In this document: positions 32,239-41,021 of the stretch, in pieces
Numbering within the stretch: position 1 is the first letter of the stretch
Layout of the letters: every line of letters begins with the position of its first letter
Assembly (NCBI RefSeq): GCF_963975745.1
Contig: NZ_CAXBIB010000012.1
Coordinates: 1-64,000 of the forward strand
DNA length: 64,000 nucleotides
From: Parvibaculum sp963975745
GTDB taxonomy: Bacteria > Pseudomonadota > Alphaproteobacteria > Parvibaculales > Parvibaculaceae
Direction: 5' to 3'
The notes under the pieces: generated by a model
What the model was told of the DNA's origin: nothing
The model's input: only the letters and a program-made list of their open reading frames with translations
The model's database searches: none
Made by a program: the position numbers and the translations under genes

Positions 32239-34505
32239 AGCGGCCGCCCGAAGTCAGCAGGGCGGCGCCATTGCCGCTGCAGCCAGAGGCCTATGGCCAG
32301 CAGGGCCGTCAGCATGATGACCAACAGGCCACGAGTGATCATTGTGGCGGCGTCGGTCGATGTCTGGGGCAAGGCGAGGCCGGTCGTTGCGGCGTCAGCT
32401 GCTGGCGCCGTTGCTGCCATCGCCAGCATCGGTGACGGAGCAGCGTGCAAAGTGGTGCGCCTTGCCGCCGGCGCGGTCTCGCTGCCGAAGACCTTTTCGT
32501 AGTCCCAGCCATCCGGCAGGTTGATCGGCATATCGCGGGTCGTCAGCTCTTCGCCATCGGGGCGCACCGGCGTCACGTCGACCGCGACCAGGCTGGTCAG
32601 CCGGCTGACCAGATGGTGGTCGAGCGCGGTTTTCAGAATGTCGCCGTCGTGTTTCTGCCAGTCGCCCTCGATGCGGGCATCGGCCTCAAGCTGTTCGATC
32701 TTGCGCCTTGCCCAGAGCTTGCCGATGCCGGGCCGCGTTTGGCCGGCGTCGAGCGGCAGGCGGATTTCCCAGGGGGCGCCGGCAAGCTGGCCTTTCAGCG
32801 TCAGCGTACCCTCAGCTTTCGGCATGCGGGCCGACAGGACGATCGGTTCGCCCTTGTAGAGATCGGGGACCGGGTTCGGCCAGCTCTGCGTATTGCGCCC
32901 GTCGGGCCAGCTTGCCGCGATGTCGGTCATGACCGGGTTCTGCAGCTTTTCGAAGAGCACGCTCATGCGTTCGGCAACCTGCATCTCGCTGCCGATATGC
33001 GTGAAGGTGCCGCGCCCGGCTTCGGCGGCACGGGCCATGAAGTAGCTGTTCGGCGCCGAACCGATGCCGACCGTGAAGATGCGCGATCGGCCGAGATTGC
33101 TCGTGATCTCGGTGAAGAGTTCGCGTTCGTTGTAGATCGCCCCGTCGGTCAGGAAAACGACCTGGCGCAAACGCGAGCTGTCGCCGGCATCGGGGTCCAA
33201 AAGCGACGCCTTGAGCGCCGGCAGCATCTCGGTACCGCCGTTTGCCTCAAGGTTGCCGACATAGCGGCGCGCGAGGTCGAGGTTCTCGCCATGCGCCGGG
33301 ACGGCCTGCGGAAAGAGCACCGTCGTCGTGTCGTCGAAGCGGATGACATTGAAGGTGTCGGCGGGCTTCAGCCGGTCGAGGGCCCAGATAAGGCTCTTCT
33401 TGGCCTGGTCCATCGACGGGCCGGACATCGATCCCGAATTGTCGATGACGAGGATCACTTCGCGCGGCTTTGCCGCCGAAACGGTGCTGCCCGCGGGCGG
33501 CGTCAGCATGACGAGGACATAGTCCTCGTCGCCGACGCGTTCGCGAAAGAGGGCCGCGGCGGGCGCAGATGCAGCGGCCGGTTTCCACACAAGCTCGAAG
33601 TCCCTGTTGGCGGGCGTCAGTTCCTCCGCCAGCGTCAGCGTCGCCTTGCGGGTGCCGTCGCGCGACAGCAAAATCTCGTGATGCGCACTTTCGACCGTGC
33701 CGAGCGCGAAGCCGGCGTCGAGCGAAATCGCGAGGCTCACCGGGTTGATCTGGCCCATGTCCGGGTGCAGGACCGGCGGCTGTTCGAGATCGAGCGGTTC
33801 CCGGGGCGGCAGTATCTCGCCCCAGCCGCCCTCGCCGGGCTTGAAGTCGACAAGCTGTGGCGTGGCACTCTTCGGCACATAGCGCGGCGCAACGACCATC
33901 GGGAAACGCAGCGAGAAGGCGTCGCCGTCCTGGCGCACCGTCTGCTGGTACTCGATCTGGACGACGATCGTTTCCTGCGGACCGATATTCGCGACCGAAT
34001 TGGTAAAGACGTTGGGGCGCTGCTGTTCGACCAGGCTGGCGCGGCGGCCGTCGGCGCGTGCTTCCTCGTAGATCTGCCGCGCTTCCTGCTTTTCCTTGAT
34101 CTGCCCTTCGATGATGCGGGTGCCGATCACCATTTTCAGCGTGTCGACGGCCGAGTTCTCCGGCAGCGGAAAGACATACTTTCCCTCCACCCAGCCGTCG
34201 CCCGGATTGATGAAATGCTGTGTCACGCGGGCCCGGGCGATCGGGCCGGAGATGTCGATCTTGACGTCCGTGGCCAGAAGCGGGGCCGGTACATACTTGC
34301 CGGGCTCGGTCGAGTTCAGCAGCAGGGCGCCGCTTTCCACATCCGCCAGACGAACAAGGCCCGTGCTGTCGGCACGGGCCTGATGCTGAGCAAGACTGAC
34401 GAAAACAAAGAGAGAAATGCAGACGATGAAGAGAATTTGACCAAGGGCCTGGAGCCGGCTCTGCCGTGGCCGGGCAGATGCGGCGCGGCGCGATGTGTAA
34501 TCCAT
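32235..34505 (-). CDS. Proteobacterial sortase target protein with VIT and vWA domains
   Basis: A 756-aa exported protein. A long signal segment (QILFIVCISLFVFVSLAQHQARA, about residues 24-46) is followed by a VIT domain (VTQHFINPGDGWVEGKYVFPLPE). A vWA domain follows, with the MIDAS motif DNSGSMSG (about residue 358). The C-terminus holds LPQTS, then a hydrophobic segment (LLVIMLTALLAIGLWL) and a basic tail QRQWRRP, the layout of a sorting signal. MIDAS domains bind divalent metal and protein ligands, so adhesion or surface assembly is likely. Confidence 0.93.
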   Translation of the reverse strand: MDYTSRRAASARPRQSRLQALGQILFIVCISLFVFVSLAQHQARADSTGLVRLADVESGALLLNSTEPGKYVPAPLLATDVKIDISGPIARARVTQHFINPGDGWVEGKYVFPLPENSAVDTLKMVIGTRIIEGQIKEKQEARQIYEEARADGRRASLVEQQRPNVFTNSVANIGPQETIVVQIEYQQTVRQDGDAFSLRFPMVVAPRYVPKSATPQLVDFKPGEGGWGEILPPREPLDLEQPPVLHPDMGQINPVSLAISLDAGFALGTVESAHHEILLSRDGTRKATLTLAEELTPANRDFELVWKPAAASAPAAALFRERVGDEDYVLVMLTPPAGSTVSAAKPREVILVIDNSGSMSGPSMDQAKKSLIWALDRLKPADTFNVIRFDDTTTVLFPQAVPAHGENLDLARRYVGNLEANGGTEMLPALKASLLDPDAGDSSRLRQVVFLTDGAIYNERELFTEITSNLGRSRIFTVGIGSAPNSYFMARAAEAGRGTFTHIGSEMQVAERMSVLFEKLQNPVMTDIAASWPDGRNTQSWPNPVPDLYKGEPIVLSARMPKAEGTLTLKGQLAGAPWEIRLPLDAGQTRPGIGKLWARRKIEQLEADARIEGDWQKHDGDILKTALDHHLVSRLTSLVAVDVTPVRPDGEELTTRDMPINLPDGWDYEKVFGSETAPAARRTTLHAAPSPMLAMAATAPAADAATTGLALPQTSTDAATMITRGLLVIMLTALLAIGLWLQRQWRRPADFGRPL

Positions 34506-34650
34506 GATGATGTCCCCGCAATGTGCTGATGCGTGAGGAGCCGATCCTCCTCAGGCGGACAAAGTGTCGCGGGGAAATGGGGCGTTCCGGGTCCGGAAAA
34601 CCGGCGAGAGCCGCGCCATTTTGAGGCCATTTTGTGACGGCCCCGTTCTG

Positions 34651-35259
34651 TCAGGGCCGCCAGTCCATCGGGACGTGGCCTGGCTCGCTCCGTATGCGGC
34701 CCATCCAACGGCCGATCGCCTTGTAGGGTGTGACGTCGAATCCGCCTTCATGGGCAACATGCGTGTAGGCGTAAAGCGCGATGTCGGCGATGGAGTGCCG
34801 GCCGCCGGCAAACCAGTCATGCTTGGCAAGGTGACGTTCCATGACGTCGAGGGCCTGGTAGCCGCGTTCGTGCCATAGAGGGAAGCTGTCCTTCTTTTCC
34901 TCGAAGCCGCCGGGCTTGATCGACTGCCAGAAACGGGCGACCGCGATATAGGGCTCATGGCTGTATTGCTCGAAGAACATCCATTGCAGGGCCTGCGCAC
35001 GGGCCATGCGGTCTTCGGGCAGCATGGCCGTGCCTTCGGCCAGGTAGAACATGATGGCATTCGATTCCGCCAGCGTGCGCCCGTCCTCGAATTCAGCCGT
35101 CGGCACGCGGCCGTTCGGATTGAGGCTCAGGAAGTCATCTGTCCGGCTCTCGCCCTTCAGGATATCGACATCGACAAGTTCGAGCGGCAGTCCAAGCTGG
35201 TGGGCCAGCAACCTCACCTTGTAGCAATTGCCGCTGTCCTGCATCTGGTAGAGGCGCAT
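34651..35259 (-). CDS. Glutathione S-transferase family protein
   Basis: A 202-aa GST. The thioredoxin-like N-terminal half begins MRLYQMQDSGNCYKVRLL, where Ser9 or Cys12 could be the catalytic residue. The glutathione-binding NPNGRVPTAEFEDGRTLAESNAI segment is at about residues 47-69. The helical C-terminal half has DWFAGGRHSIADIALYAYTHVA. It lies 13 bases downstream of the MocR gene on the same strand. Substrate unknown. Confidence 0.9.
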   Translation of the reverse strand: MRLYQMQDSGNCYKVRLLAHQLGLPLELVDVDILKGESRTDDFLSLNPNGRVPTAEFEDGRTLAESNAIMFYLAEGTAMLPEDRMARAQALQWMFFEQYSHEPYIAVARFWQSIKPGGFEEKKDSFPLWHERGYQALDVMERHLAKHDWFAGGRHSIADIALYAYTHVAHEGGFDVTPYKAIGRWMGRIRSEPGHVPMDWRP

Positions 35260-35272
35260 GAGCGAGATTCCG

Positions 35273-36781
35273 TCAGGTGCGCCGGGGGCAACCGGCCGAT
35301 GTCAGTACCTCGGCGAGGCGTGTCGCGGCCTTGCCGATCTCTGCCTCGGGCACCGAGGCATAGCCCATATATAGACCCGGCCGGCCGGGTTCCAGCCGGT
35401 ATAGCGAAAGCGGGCTGACATGGATGTCGGCCGCGGCTGCGGTCTGGGCCAGCGCCGTGTCGTCGGCTCCGGACGCCAGAAAGGCCGAGAGCTGCAGACC
35501 GCCTTCGCCAGGCGCTGCTTCGAGCCAGGGCGCGAGATCATTCTCCAGCGCCTTGAGCAGCAAGTCCCGCCGCTCGGCATAGAGCGCCCGCATGCGTCGT
35601 ACATGTCCGCCAAAATGTCCCTCCCCGATAAAATCGGCCAGGGCGCCCTGAATGGTGGCGGGCGGCACATGGCCGGTGATGCGGATGGCGGTGCCGAAAG
35701 CGTCGACCAGATTTTCAGGCACGATCAGATAGCCGATCTTGATGGCCGGAAACATCGTCTTGGCGAAGGTGCCCATGTAGATGACCGAGCCGGCACGGTC
35801 GAGGCCCTGCAGCGAGGCGATGGGGCGGCCCTGATAGCGGTATTCCGAATCATAGTCGTCCTCGAGCACCCAGGCACCGCAGCGGCGCGCATGATCGAGC
35901 AGGGCGAGGCGGCGCTGCAGCGACAGCGTTGCGCCGAGCGGAAACTGGTGGGATGGCGTGACATAGATCAGGCGGGGCGCTGCGTGCCGGGCGATGCCCG
36001 CCGCGACATCGATACCGTCGGCATCGACGGGCACCGGCACCAGCGCCGCACCGGCGCCCATCAAGGCGCCGCGCGCGCCGAGATAGCCCGGATCCTCGAT
36101 CCAGACCGGATCGCCGGGGTCGAGCAGCATGCGCGCCGTCATGTCGAGGGCGCCCTGCGCGCCGACCGTCACGATCACCTGCTCGGCCGTGCAGACGACG
36201 CCACGTGCCGCGCCTGCATAGGCTGCAATCGCCTCGCGCAACGCCTGGAGGCCGATGCCGACTTCGTAGCCCAGATTGCCCCGTCGCGGGTCGCGCGCGT
36301 GACGGGCGAGCAGGCGGCTCCACAGGAGGTTCGGAAACCGGTCGACCGCCGGCAGGCCGTGCAGGAAGGGCCGGCCTTCGCCGCGCCTGTAGGTGGGCGC
36401 GGCGCGGCGGGTGGCTGACAGCGCCTGTCCGCGCTCCGACAGACCGCGTGTATTGCCTGTCGGCCGTTCCGGGATCGGGCGCCGGGCCTGCCGGTCCATC
36501 TGCAACAGGCTGTCGGGCAGGACTGCAGCGACACGGGTGCCGGCGCCGACCTGTCCTTCCAGATAGCCCTCTGCGGTCAACTGATCATAGGCGGTCAGCA
36601 CAGTATTGCGCCCGACCCCGAGGTCGCCGGCAAGGCTGCGGGACGAGGGCAGGCGCGCGCCGGGGTGCAGCCTTCCATCGAGGATGGCCTCGCGCAGTGC
36701 GTCGTAGAGCTGGCGATAAAGCGGGGCCTCGGCCCCATTGTCGAGTGCCAGCGTTCCGAGGGGCAGGGGGCTTGCGGGCAT
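35273..36781 (-). CDS. MocR-family transcriptional regulator with aminotransferase domain (PdxR-like)
   Basis: A 502-aa fusion. Residues ~20-90 are a GntR winged helix (LYRQLYDALREAILDGRLHPGARLPSSRSLAGDLGVGRNTVL begins here; landmarks LYRQLY and LPSSRSLA). After a linker comes a fold-type I PLP domain with the Schiff-base Lys in MGTFAKTMFPAIK (about residue 345). ATG 36781 follows GAGGAATGCCGCC. It is divergent from an operon of flavin-binding proteins that includes a PNP-oxidase-like gene, so control of vitamin B6 or FMN metabolism is plausible. Direct repeats at 36806-36835 are its likely operator. Confidence 0.92.
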   Translation of the reverse strand: MPASPLPLGTLALDNGAEAPLYRQLYDALREAILDGRLHPGARLPSSRSLAGDLGVGRNTVLTAYDQLTAEGYLEGQVGAGTRVAAVLPDSLLQMDRQARRPIPERPTGNTRGLSERGQALSATRRAAPTYRRGEGRPFLHGLPAVDRFPNLLWSRLLARHARDPRRGNLGYEVGIGLQALREAIAAYAGAARGVVCTAEQVIVTVGAQGALDMTARMLLDPGDPVWIEDPGYLGARGALMGAGAALVPVPVDADGIDVAAGIARHAAPRLIYVTPSHQFPLGATLSLQRRLALLDHARRCGAWVLEDDYDSEYRYQGRPIASLQGLDRAGSVIYMGTFAKTMFPAIKIGYLIVPENLVDAFGTAIRITGHVPPATIQGALADFIGEGHFGGHVRRMRALYAERRDLLLKALENDLAPWLEAAPGEGGLQLSAFLASGADDTALAQTAAAADIHVSPLSLYRLEPGRPGLYMGYASVPEAEIGKAATRLAEVLTSAGCPRRT

Positions 36782-36805
36782 GGCGGCATTCCTCGTGAAC
36801 TTCAG

Positions 36806-36835
36806 TGGACCTATCATATTTTGTCAAATGGACCT
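36806..36835. promoter_or_regulatory. TGGACCT direct repeats, likely MocR operator
   Basis: TGGACCT occurs at 36806-36812 and 36829-36835, starts 23 bases apart, about two helical turns. Extended copies read AGTGGACCTAT and AATGGACCTTT. MocR regulators are known to bind such direct repeats; the PdxR and TauR sites I recall share a TGGAC core. The site lies between the divergent starts 36781 and 36899. Confidence 0.6.
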
Positions 36836-36898
36836 TTTGATAGAGCCAATTTCGGCAAATGGTGCGGGCCGGGTCAATCCGGAGCCGAGGAGAGCGCC

Positions 36899-37078
36899 AT
36901 GCTGGAAATGAAACCGAGTTGCGAGAAGTGTGCGGCGCCGACGCCGAAAGACGGCGCGGCCGAAATCTGCAGCTTCGAATGCACCTTCTGTCCCGGTTGC
37001 GCCGAGACGATGGGGCACATCTGTCCGAATTGCGGGGGTGCGCTTCTGACGCGGCCGCCGCGGACGCTGGACGTCTGA
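36899..37078 (+). CDS. DUF1272 domain-containing Cys-rich protein
   Basis: A 59-aa protein with eight Cys in paired motifs: CEKC (about residues 8-11), CSFECTFCPGC (about 24-34) and CPNCGG (about 42-47). This is the DUF1272 layout and should bind one or two Zn ions. Molecular role unknown. It starts after GAGGAGAGCGCC and leads a plus-strand operon divergent from the MocR gene. Confidence 0.88.
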   Translation: MLEMKPSCEKCAAPTPKDGAAEICSFECTFCPGCAETMGHICPNCGGALLTRPPRTLDV

Positions 37079-37090
37079 AGGGAGTTTGTG

Positions 37091-37705
37091 ATGAGCAACT
37101 ATGAGACGTCGGCGGCGCACCGGGTGCGGCAGGTGCCGAAGCGCGCAACTTACGACCGGCCGACGATGCACGACATTCTCGATGCCGGTTATGTCGCGCA
37201 TGTCGCCTTCATGGGCGGGGCCGGCCCCGTGGCGCTGCCGATGGTTTATGTCCGCGATGGTGAAAGCGTTCTGTTGCACGGTTCGCGCAAGAGCCGGCTG
37301 ATGCGGATGATCGGCGGCGGCGTACCGATCTGTCTGACGGTCACATTGATCGACGGGCTGGTGCTGGCGCGCTCGGCCTTCCATCACTCGATGAATTATC
37401 GCTCGGTGATGGCGCATGGCGTCGCCGAGACCGTCGCGGAGGCGGAGAAGCCGCGTGCACTTGACCTGTTCACGACCCGTGTCCGGCAGGGGCACCCGCC
37501 CGAGACACGGCCCGCCAATGCGCAGGAGTTGAAGGCGACGCAGGTGTTGCGGCTGCCGCTGGTCGAGGTCGCCGCCAAGGTCCGCAGTGGCGGGCCGCTC
37601 GACGATCCGGAAGATATGGACCTGCCGGTCTGGGCCGGCATCGTGCCGATGCAGACGGTTTTCGGCGAGCCGGTGCGCGACATTGCCGCCGTGCAGGCGG
37701 ATTAG
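37091..37705 (+). CDS. Pyridoxamine 5'-phosphate oxidase family protein
   Basis: A 204-aa split-barrel flavin-binding protein of the large FMN-binding family that also holds Nim-type proteins. VAHVAFMGGAGPVALPMVYVRDGESVLLHG (residues ~36-65) and FHHSMNYRSVMAHGVAE (about 98-114) carry the conserved His/Tyr positions. True PNP oxidase function is not shown, as the C-terminal dimer signature of PdxH is absent. It follows the DUF1272 gene by 12 bases. Confidence 0.86.
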   Translation: MSNYETSAAHRVRQVPKRATYDRPTMHDILDAGYVAHVAFMGGAGPVALPMVYVRDGESVLLHGSRKSRLMRMIGGGVPICLTVTLIDGLVLARSAFHHSMNYRSVMAHGVAETVAEAEKPRALDLFTTRVRQGHPPETRPANAQELKATQVLRLPLVEVAAKVRSGGPLDDPEDMDLPVWAGIVPMQTVFGEPVRDIAAVQAD

Positions 37706-37716
37706 GAGAAGAGATC

Positions 37717-38340
37717 ATGTATGTGCCACCGCGTTTCGCGCAGGCGGATCGTGACGAATGTATAGCGCTGATCGAACGGGAGCCGTTCGGCCTCCTCGTG
37801 ACGGCGGGCGCGGACGGCATGCCTTTCGCTACTCATATTCCCCTTCATGTCGAGCGGCGCGGCGAGGAGGTTGTGCTTGTCGGCCACGTCGCGCGGGCAA
37901 ATCCGCATTGGCAGGCCTTCGACGGCGCACGAGAGGCGCTTGCCGTGTTTCAGGGGCCGCATGGTTATATCTCGCCTGCCTGGTATTCGACGGCGGGGCG
38001 CGTGCCGACATGGAATTACATTGCCGTGCACGCTTATGGCGTGCCGCGCATCGTCGACGATGCCGGTGCCGCCAAGGCGATGATTGCGGCGCTTACCGAT
38101 CGCTTCGAGCGCGCGCGTCCCGCGCCGTGGTCCGTGGATGTGCTGCCGAATCGTGATGTCGGGAAGTTGCTGACCGCGCTTGTCGTCTTCGAGATGCCGG
38201 TCGCACGGTTTGAGGGCAAATGGAAGCTCGGTCAGCACATGGCGGAGGCGGACCGCATGGGGGCCGTCGCCGGGCTCGAACGGGAAGGCGGCGATGCGGC
38301 GCTCGCCGAAGCCATGAGAATGGAGAGGGAGGCTGTCTGA
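37717..38340 (+). CDS. FMN-binding negative transcriptional regulator, PaiB family
   Basis: A 207-aa split-barrel protein with the PaiB hallmarks: MYVPPRFAQADRDE at the N-terminus, GADGMPFATHIPL (about residue 34), HVARANPHWQ and WYSTAGRVPTWNYIAVHAYG (about residue 88). PaiB-like proteins bind FMN or haem; the negative regulation ascribed to B. subtilis PaiB may not hold for all members. It follows the PNPOx-like gene by 11 bases and overlaps the next gene by 1 base. Confidence 0.9.
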   Translation: MYVPPRFAQADRDECIALIEREPFGLLVTAGADGMPFATHIPLHVERRGEEVVLVGHVARANPHWQAFDGAREALAVFQGPHGYISPAWYSTAGRVPTWNYIAVHAYGVPRIVDDAGAAKAMIAALTDRFERARPAPWSVDVLPNRDVGKLLTALVVFEMPVARFEGKWKLGQHMAEADRMGAVAGLEREGGDAALAEAMRMEREAV

Positions 38341-38714
38341 TGCATGGACTTATTGTGGGCGGGATATTTGTGCTGGTCGGGTTGCTCAACGCCTATCCGG
38401 CCATCGGGATGCTGGGCGCGAAGCAACTTGCCGGACTTTACGGTCTCACCTTCACCGACACCAACCTGCTGACCCTGATGCAGCATCGGGCCGTCATGCT
38501 GGGGCTTGTCGGTGCCTTCCTGATCGTGGCGGCCTTCCGCCGCGAACTTCAGCTAGCGGCTTTTGTTCTCGGTTTCGCCAGCATGCTCTCCTTTGTGGTC
38601 TTCGCCCGGCTGCAGGATGACCCGAGCCGATGGATATCGAAGGTGGCGGTAGCGGATGTGGCCGGCTCGGGACTGCTGTTCGTTGCCCTCGTGCTTTATT
38701 GGCTTCGCGGCTAG
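38340..38714 (+). CDS. Four-helix membrane protein, last gene of the MocR-divergent operon
   Basis: A 124-aa protein whose ATG overlaps the PaiB stop (TGATG). It has four hydrophobic segments (about residues 3-22, 50-66, 70-88 and 100-121). The short loop GLYGLTFTDTNLLTLMQHRAVMLG contains a conserved-looking MQHR. It resembles DUF4345-type proteins in size and topology, but I am not certain. No catalytic role can be seen. Confidence 0.7.
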   Translation: MHGLIVGGIFVLVGLLNAYPAIGMLGAKQLAGLYGLTFTDTNLLTLMQHRAVMLGLVGAFLIVAAFRRELQLAAFVLGFASMLSFVVFARLQDDPSRWISKVAVADVAGSGLLFVALVLYWLRG

Positions 38715-38793
38715 GAAGGCGGTTGCGTGGGCCCTCGGGGCGGCATAGGTTGCAGCCGCTTTTCGGACCAACCGCCCTCATGGAGACCGTGTC

Positions 38794-39996
38794 ATGGGCT
38801 TCCTTTCGGACTCGCTATCGCGCATCAAGCCGTCGGCAACCATTGCCGCGACCCAGAAAGCACGCGACCTGAAAGCGGCCGGTGTCGACGTCATCGGCCT
38901 TGGTGCGGGCGAGCCCGATTTCGATACGCCGGACAACATCAAGGAAGCGGCCATCGCGGCTATCCGGCGCGGCGAAACCAAGTACACGGCCGTCGACGGC
39001 ATCCCCGAGCTCAAGGCGGCGATAGCGGCCAAGTTCAAGCGGGAGAACGGGCTCGACTACAAGCCCGCCCAGTGCTTTGTCGCGCCCGGCGGCAAGCCGA
39101 TCATCTACAATGCGATGATGGCGACCTTGAACCCCGGCGACGAGGTGATCATTCCCGCGCCTTACTGGGTGTCCTATCCCGACATCGTGCTGCTGGCCGG
39201 CGGTACGCCGGTCTTTGCCGAAGCGGGCATGGCGACAGGTTTCAAGCTGCAGCCGGAGGCGCTGGAAAAGGCGATCACGCCGAAGACCAAGTGGCTGATC
39301 TTCAATTCGCCGTCGAACCCGACAGGTGCCGCCTATACATGGGACGAACTGAAGAAGCTGACCGACGTACTGGTGAAGCATCCGCATGTCTGGGTGCTGA
39401 CCGACGACATGTACGAGCATCTGACTTATGACGGATTCAAGTTCGCGACACCGGCGCAGGTCGAGCCGAAACTCTACGACCGTACGCTGACGATGAACGG
39501 CGTCTCGAAGGCCTATTCGATGACCGGCTGGCGCATCGGCTATTGTGCCGGGCCAATCGAACTCATCAAGGCAATGACGACGATCCAGAGCCAGTCGACG
39601 TCGAATCCGACCTCGATCAGCCAGTGGGCGGCTGTCGAGGCGCTCAACGGACCGCAGGACTTCATTGCGGAACGCGCGCAGAGCTTCAAGGAGCGTCGCG
39701 ATCTCGTGGTATCGATGCTCAATCAGGCGACGGGCATGAAATGTCCGACGCCGGAAGGCGCGTTCTATGTCTATCCGTCTTGTGAGGGCTGTCTTGGCAA
39801 GACGACGCCGAAGGGCAAGCTGATCGAGACCGACAAGGATTTTGCCGAAGCGCTGCTGGAAGAAGAAGGCGTTGCCGTCGTGCATGGTGAGGCATTCGGT
39901 CTGGCGCCCTTCTTCCGAATCTCCTATGCGACCTCGACTGAGAACCTCGTCAAGGCCTGCGAACGGATTCAACGCTTCTGCGCCAGCCTGCGCTGA
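38794..39996 (+). CDS. Pyridoxal-phosphate-dependent aminotransferase, aspartate aminotransferase type
   Basis: A 400-aa class I aminotransferase. VIGLGAGEPDFDTPDNI (about residue 30), the Asn of NSPSNPTGAAY (about residue 173) and the Schiff-base Lys in NGVSKAYSMTGWRIGY (about residue 236) are present. The C-terminal FFRISYATS contains the substrate-carboxylate Arg. This is the subgroup Ib (AspC/AatA) found in alphaproteobacteria, acting on aspartate and often prephenate. A strong hairpin follows the stop. Confidence 0.93.
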   Translation: MGFLSDSLSRIKPSATIAATQKARDLKAAGVDVIGLGAGEPDFDTPDNIKEAAIAAIRRGETKYTAVDGIPELKAAIAAKFKRENGLDYKPAQCFVAPGGKPIIYNAMMATLNPGDEVIIPAPYWVSYPDIVLLAGGTPVFAEAGMATGFKLQPEALEKAITPKTKWLIFNSPSNPTGAAYTWDELKKLTDVLVKHPHVWVLTDDMYEHLTYDGFKFATPAQVEPKLYDRTLTMNGVSKAYSMTGWRIGYCAGPIELIKAMTTIQSQSTSNPTSISQWAAVEALNGPQDFIAERAQSFKERRDLVVSMLNQATGMKCPTPEGAFYVYPSCEGCLGKTTPKGKLIETDKDFAEALLEEEGVAVVHGEAFGLAPFFRISYATSTENLVKACERIQRFCASLR

Positions 39997-40013
39997 CGAA
40001 ATCTGAAACCGAA

Positions 40014-40038
40014 GGGCCCCGCGCGAAGCGCGGGGCCC
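40014..40038. terminator. Hairpin between convergent aminotransferase and M48 genes
   Basis: GGGCCCCGCGC (40014-40024), loop GAA, GCGCGGGGCCC (40028-40038), a perfect 11-bp stem. A short AATTTC follows on the plus strand and CTTCGGTTTC on the minus strand, so the U-tract is weak on both sides. It lies 18 bases after one stop and 8 bases from the other. Confidence 0.75.
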
Positions 40039-40045
40039 AATTTCA

Positions 40046-40858
40046 TTACACTTGATAGCCCATGCTGCGAAGCTGCGCCTGCAAAGCGGCCATGCGCGTG
40101 GCATCGGAGGGGTGGGTCGACATCAGTTCCGGAGGCGGCGCCTGACCGGTGCGCTGTTTGGACATGTTCTGCCAGAAGCGCAGCGACTGCCGCGGATCGT
40201 AGCCGGCTTTCTGCATGTAGGCGACGCCCAGACGGTCGGCTTCGAGTTCGTGCTGGCGCGAATAGGGCAGCAGCACGCCGAATTGCAGGCCGGCGCCGAG
40301 TATAGCGGCAATGGCCCCGGGATTGCTGACATTGGCGCTCTGCAATCCGATCTGCGCCGCCTGCATGCCGACGCCGGCCGCCATGTGCTGGCTATAGCGC
40401 TCGGCCGAATGGCGCGCTGTCACATGTGCCGTTTCGTGCCCCATGACGGTGGCGAGCTGATCGTCGTTTTCCATGCGCTGGAAAATGCCCTCGTAGAATC
40501 CGACCTTGCCGCCTGGCAACACAAAGGCATTGGCTTCCTTGCCTTCGAAGACCGTGAACTCCCATGGCTGGTTCTGGAGGTTGGCTGCGGTGACAATCTT
40601 TCGTCCGACTGTCTGCAGGCGCGTGTTGAGCTTCCTGTTGGTCGAAACCTTCTTCTGTTGCCGCAGCTGGGTCCATGCGGATGCAGAGAGCTGGCTCATC
40701 TGCGCTTCCGAAACCAGCAGCAGCTGCTGCCGTCCGAGTGCCTTGTTTTCGACACAGCCGGTCAGTGCAACGACATATCCCGCCGCGAGGCCGCGCACGA
40801 GCTGGCGCCGGTCGAGTTCGATCGGCTTCGTGTCGAGAAAACGGAATGTTGTCTCCAT
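40046..40858 (-). CDS. M48-family metalloprotease, predicted lipoprotein
   Basis: A 270-aa zinc protease. The HEXXH motif is GHETAHVTARH (about residue 138), and the third ligand Glu is in RQHELEADRLG (about residue 199). The N-terminus has a twin-arginine-like DRRQLVRG followed by a hydrophobic stretch and the lipobox LTGC (Cys about residue 34). It therefore looks like a periplasmic, membrane-anchored relative of BepA/LoiP/YcaL outer-membrane quality proteases. Start ATG 40858 follows the promoter-like gap shared with dps. Confidence 0.9.
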   Translation of the reverse strand: METTFRFLDTKPIELDRRQLVRGLAAGYVVALTGCVENKALGRQQLLLVSEAQMSQLSASAWTQLRQQKKVSTNRKLNTRLQTVGRKIVTAANLQNQPWEFTVFEGKEANAFVLPGGKVGFYEGIFQRMENDDQLATVMGHETAHVTARHSAERYSQHMAAGVGMQAAQIGLQSANVSNPGAIAAILGAGLQFGVLLPYSRQHELEADRLGVAYMQKAGYDPRQSLRFWQNMSKQRTGQAPPPELMSTHPSDATRMAALQAQLRSMGYQV

Positions 40859-40942
40859 CGGCAGCCTCCAGTGGATGGGTCGACGCGTTGGCACTCTAGG
40901 GCAGGGTTAACGGTCATGTCGCCTGAATATGATACGATTTAC

Positions 40943-40992
40943 ATTAGAGAAATTCTAATAAGCCTTGCAATCCTTTGTTCCTGAACTATATG
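40943..40992 (+). promoter_or_regulatory. dps promoter with ATTAGA-N5-TCTAAT palindrome
   Basis: The palindrome (40943-40959) lies 5 bases upstream of a TTGCAA -35 box (40965-40970), followed after 16 bases by TATATG (40987-40992). The start codon is at 41022. A box at the same sequence, with the same ATTAGA...TCTAA arms, occurs in the peroxiredoxin promoter (45020-45036). Here the site is upstream of -35, as expected for an activator such as OxyR, though a Fur-family (Irr/PerR-type) repressor is also possible. Confidence 0.6.
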
Positions 40993-41021
40993 GAGTGTGT
41001 ACCCTTTGAAAGGAGGCAAAT

